Shown in pieces: positions 6,744-7,155 of a DNA stretch of 7,155 bases (within the stretch, counting starts at the first letter, position 1; each line of letters opens with the position of its first letter). Origin of the DNA: Candidatus Nomurabacteria bacterium RIFCSPLOWO2_02_FULL_42_17 (GTDB lineage: Bacteria > Patescibacteriota > Minisyncoccia > Phycocordibacterales > MFVN01). The stretch spans positions 1 to 7,155 of the forward strand of contig MFVN01000029.1 in the NCBI GenBank assembly GCA_001786095.1, written 5' to 3'. The notes below the pieces were generated by a model. The model saw nothing but the letters and a program-made list of their open reading frames with translations, made no database searches and was not told the origin of the DNA. Both the position numbers and the translations under genes were made by a program.

Positions 6744-6771
6744 AAGCTCATTATTAATAATAATCATAAAT

Positions 6772-7155
6772 ATGAAAAAATTGTTAAAAACTTCATCGGT
6801 GTTGGTAATTATAGTCGGGATTGTTTTAATTGTCGGCGGGATTTGGGGCGCTTGCTTAACATATAAAAATGTGGCGCGGGAAAATATTGTGACACCGGAC
6901 GACGCCTCTGTTCCCAACCAGCCCGTGCGCGGGCCGTGGACGCTCTATTCCGAAGCGGATATCATAAGAGAACACACGCTTGATTCGACGGGCGGCAAGA
7001 CATTTGCCGAAATGCCTCGCCAGATTCCGAAAGTTGACCAAGACGGCAATCCGGTTTTGGGCGAAGAAGGGAAAGCGGTTATGGCGCCCAACACGGCCCG
7101 CGATATTTGGATTACCGCCACGACTCTTATAACCGCCCTTGATTTGGGAATTATT
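6772..7155 (+). CDS. Membrane-anchored protein of the 'LigA'-mislabelled family (3'-partial)
   Basis: The first 128 residues are present and the frame runs off the right edge. A short basic start (MKKLLK) leads into a transmembrane segment at about 10-28 (VLVIIVGIVLIVGGIWGAC). A soluble part follows with ENIVTPDDA (37-45), GPWTLYSEADIIREHTLD (54-71) and TGGKTFAEMP (73-82), then a second, more hydrophobic segment beginning near ITATTLITALDLGII (114-128). From memory, this order (membrane helix, 'ENI-V-DA', 'GP-T-Y-EA-II--H-L--TGGKT-AE', then a helix) matches small membrane proteins frequent in Actinobacteria that are labelled 'aromatic ring-opening dioxygenase LigA'. Nothing here resembles the LigA fold, and I would not assign dioxygenase activity. 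Cys28 lacks a convincing lipobox. The actinobacterial proteins have a loop, shorter than the 80-110 region here, before the last helix. Function unknown. Confidence 0.75.
   Translation, partial: MKKLLKTSSVLVIIVGIVLIVGGIWGACLTYKNVARENIVTPDDASVPNQPVRGPWTLYSEADIIREHTLDSTGGKTFAEMPRQIPKVDQDGNPVLGEEGKAVMAPNTARDIWITATTLITALDLGII

Noticed and set aside
6488..6771. tRNA, CRISPR array or insertion-sequence ends in the longest non-coding stretch
   Set aside because: No cloverleaf, no regularly spaced direct repeats, and no terminal inverted repeats with target duplication could be found by eye.
6639..6917. 92-codon minus-strand reading frame across the promoter and start of the right-edge gene
   Set aside because: It overlaps the well-supported plus-strand gene and its promoter, lacks domain signals, and its composition fits antisense of an AT-rich region.

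Overview
The window looks like chromosomal DNA from a Patescibacteria (Candidate Phyla Radiation, CPR) bacterium. The evidence is indirect. The first gene is a TraG/VirD4-type ATPase of the style common in CPR genomes. The nucleoside diphosphate kinase is the long form with internal insertions. Genes lack clear Shine-Dalgarno sequences, and intergenic DNA is very AT-rich with extended -10 promoters. TGA ends carB and no other gene contains in-frame TGA, so the standard bacterial code fits and the TGA-to-glycine lineages (Gracilibacteria, SR1) are unlikely. The phylum call is an inference.

Layout: (1) 1-1337 is the 3' part of a VirD4/TraG-like coupling ATPase gene that enters from the left. 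(2) 1442-6293 is a tight plus-strand operon of ndk, carA and carB. It has a promoter just upstream of ndk and two identical TAATG junctions, where the last A of each stop codon is the first base of the next start codon. (3) 6294-6771 is an AT-rich region with a 48-codon single-pass membrane protein gene, two back-to-back hairpins that look like convergent terminators, a possible short minus-strand RNA, and two AT-rich palindromes. (4) 6772-7155 is the 5' part of a membrane-anchored protein. It resembles a small family, frequent in Actinobacteria, that databases often mislabel as 'aromatic ring-opening dioxygenase LigA'.

How the genes work together: CarA releases ammonia from glutamine and CarB uses it with bicarbonate and two ATP to make carbamoyl phosphate, which feeds UMP (and, if present, arginine) synthesis. 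Ndk makes nucleoside triphosphates at the end of the same route. The operon therefore reads as a pyrimidine/nucleotide supply unit. No pyrB, pyrC, argF or pyrR lies in the window, so the fate of the carbamoyl phosphate cannot be read here.

I did not find a clear new defence, mobile or CRISPR-like system. The points most worth checking are the eukaryote/Bacteroidota-like type of CarA and CarB, the two insertions in Ndk, the candidate minus-strand RNA at about 6556-6665, and the LigA-mislabelled family member at the right edge. All family comparisons come from memory of family sequences, not from a search.
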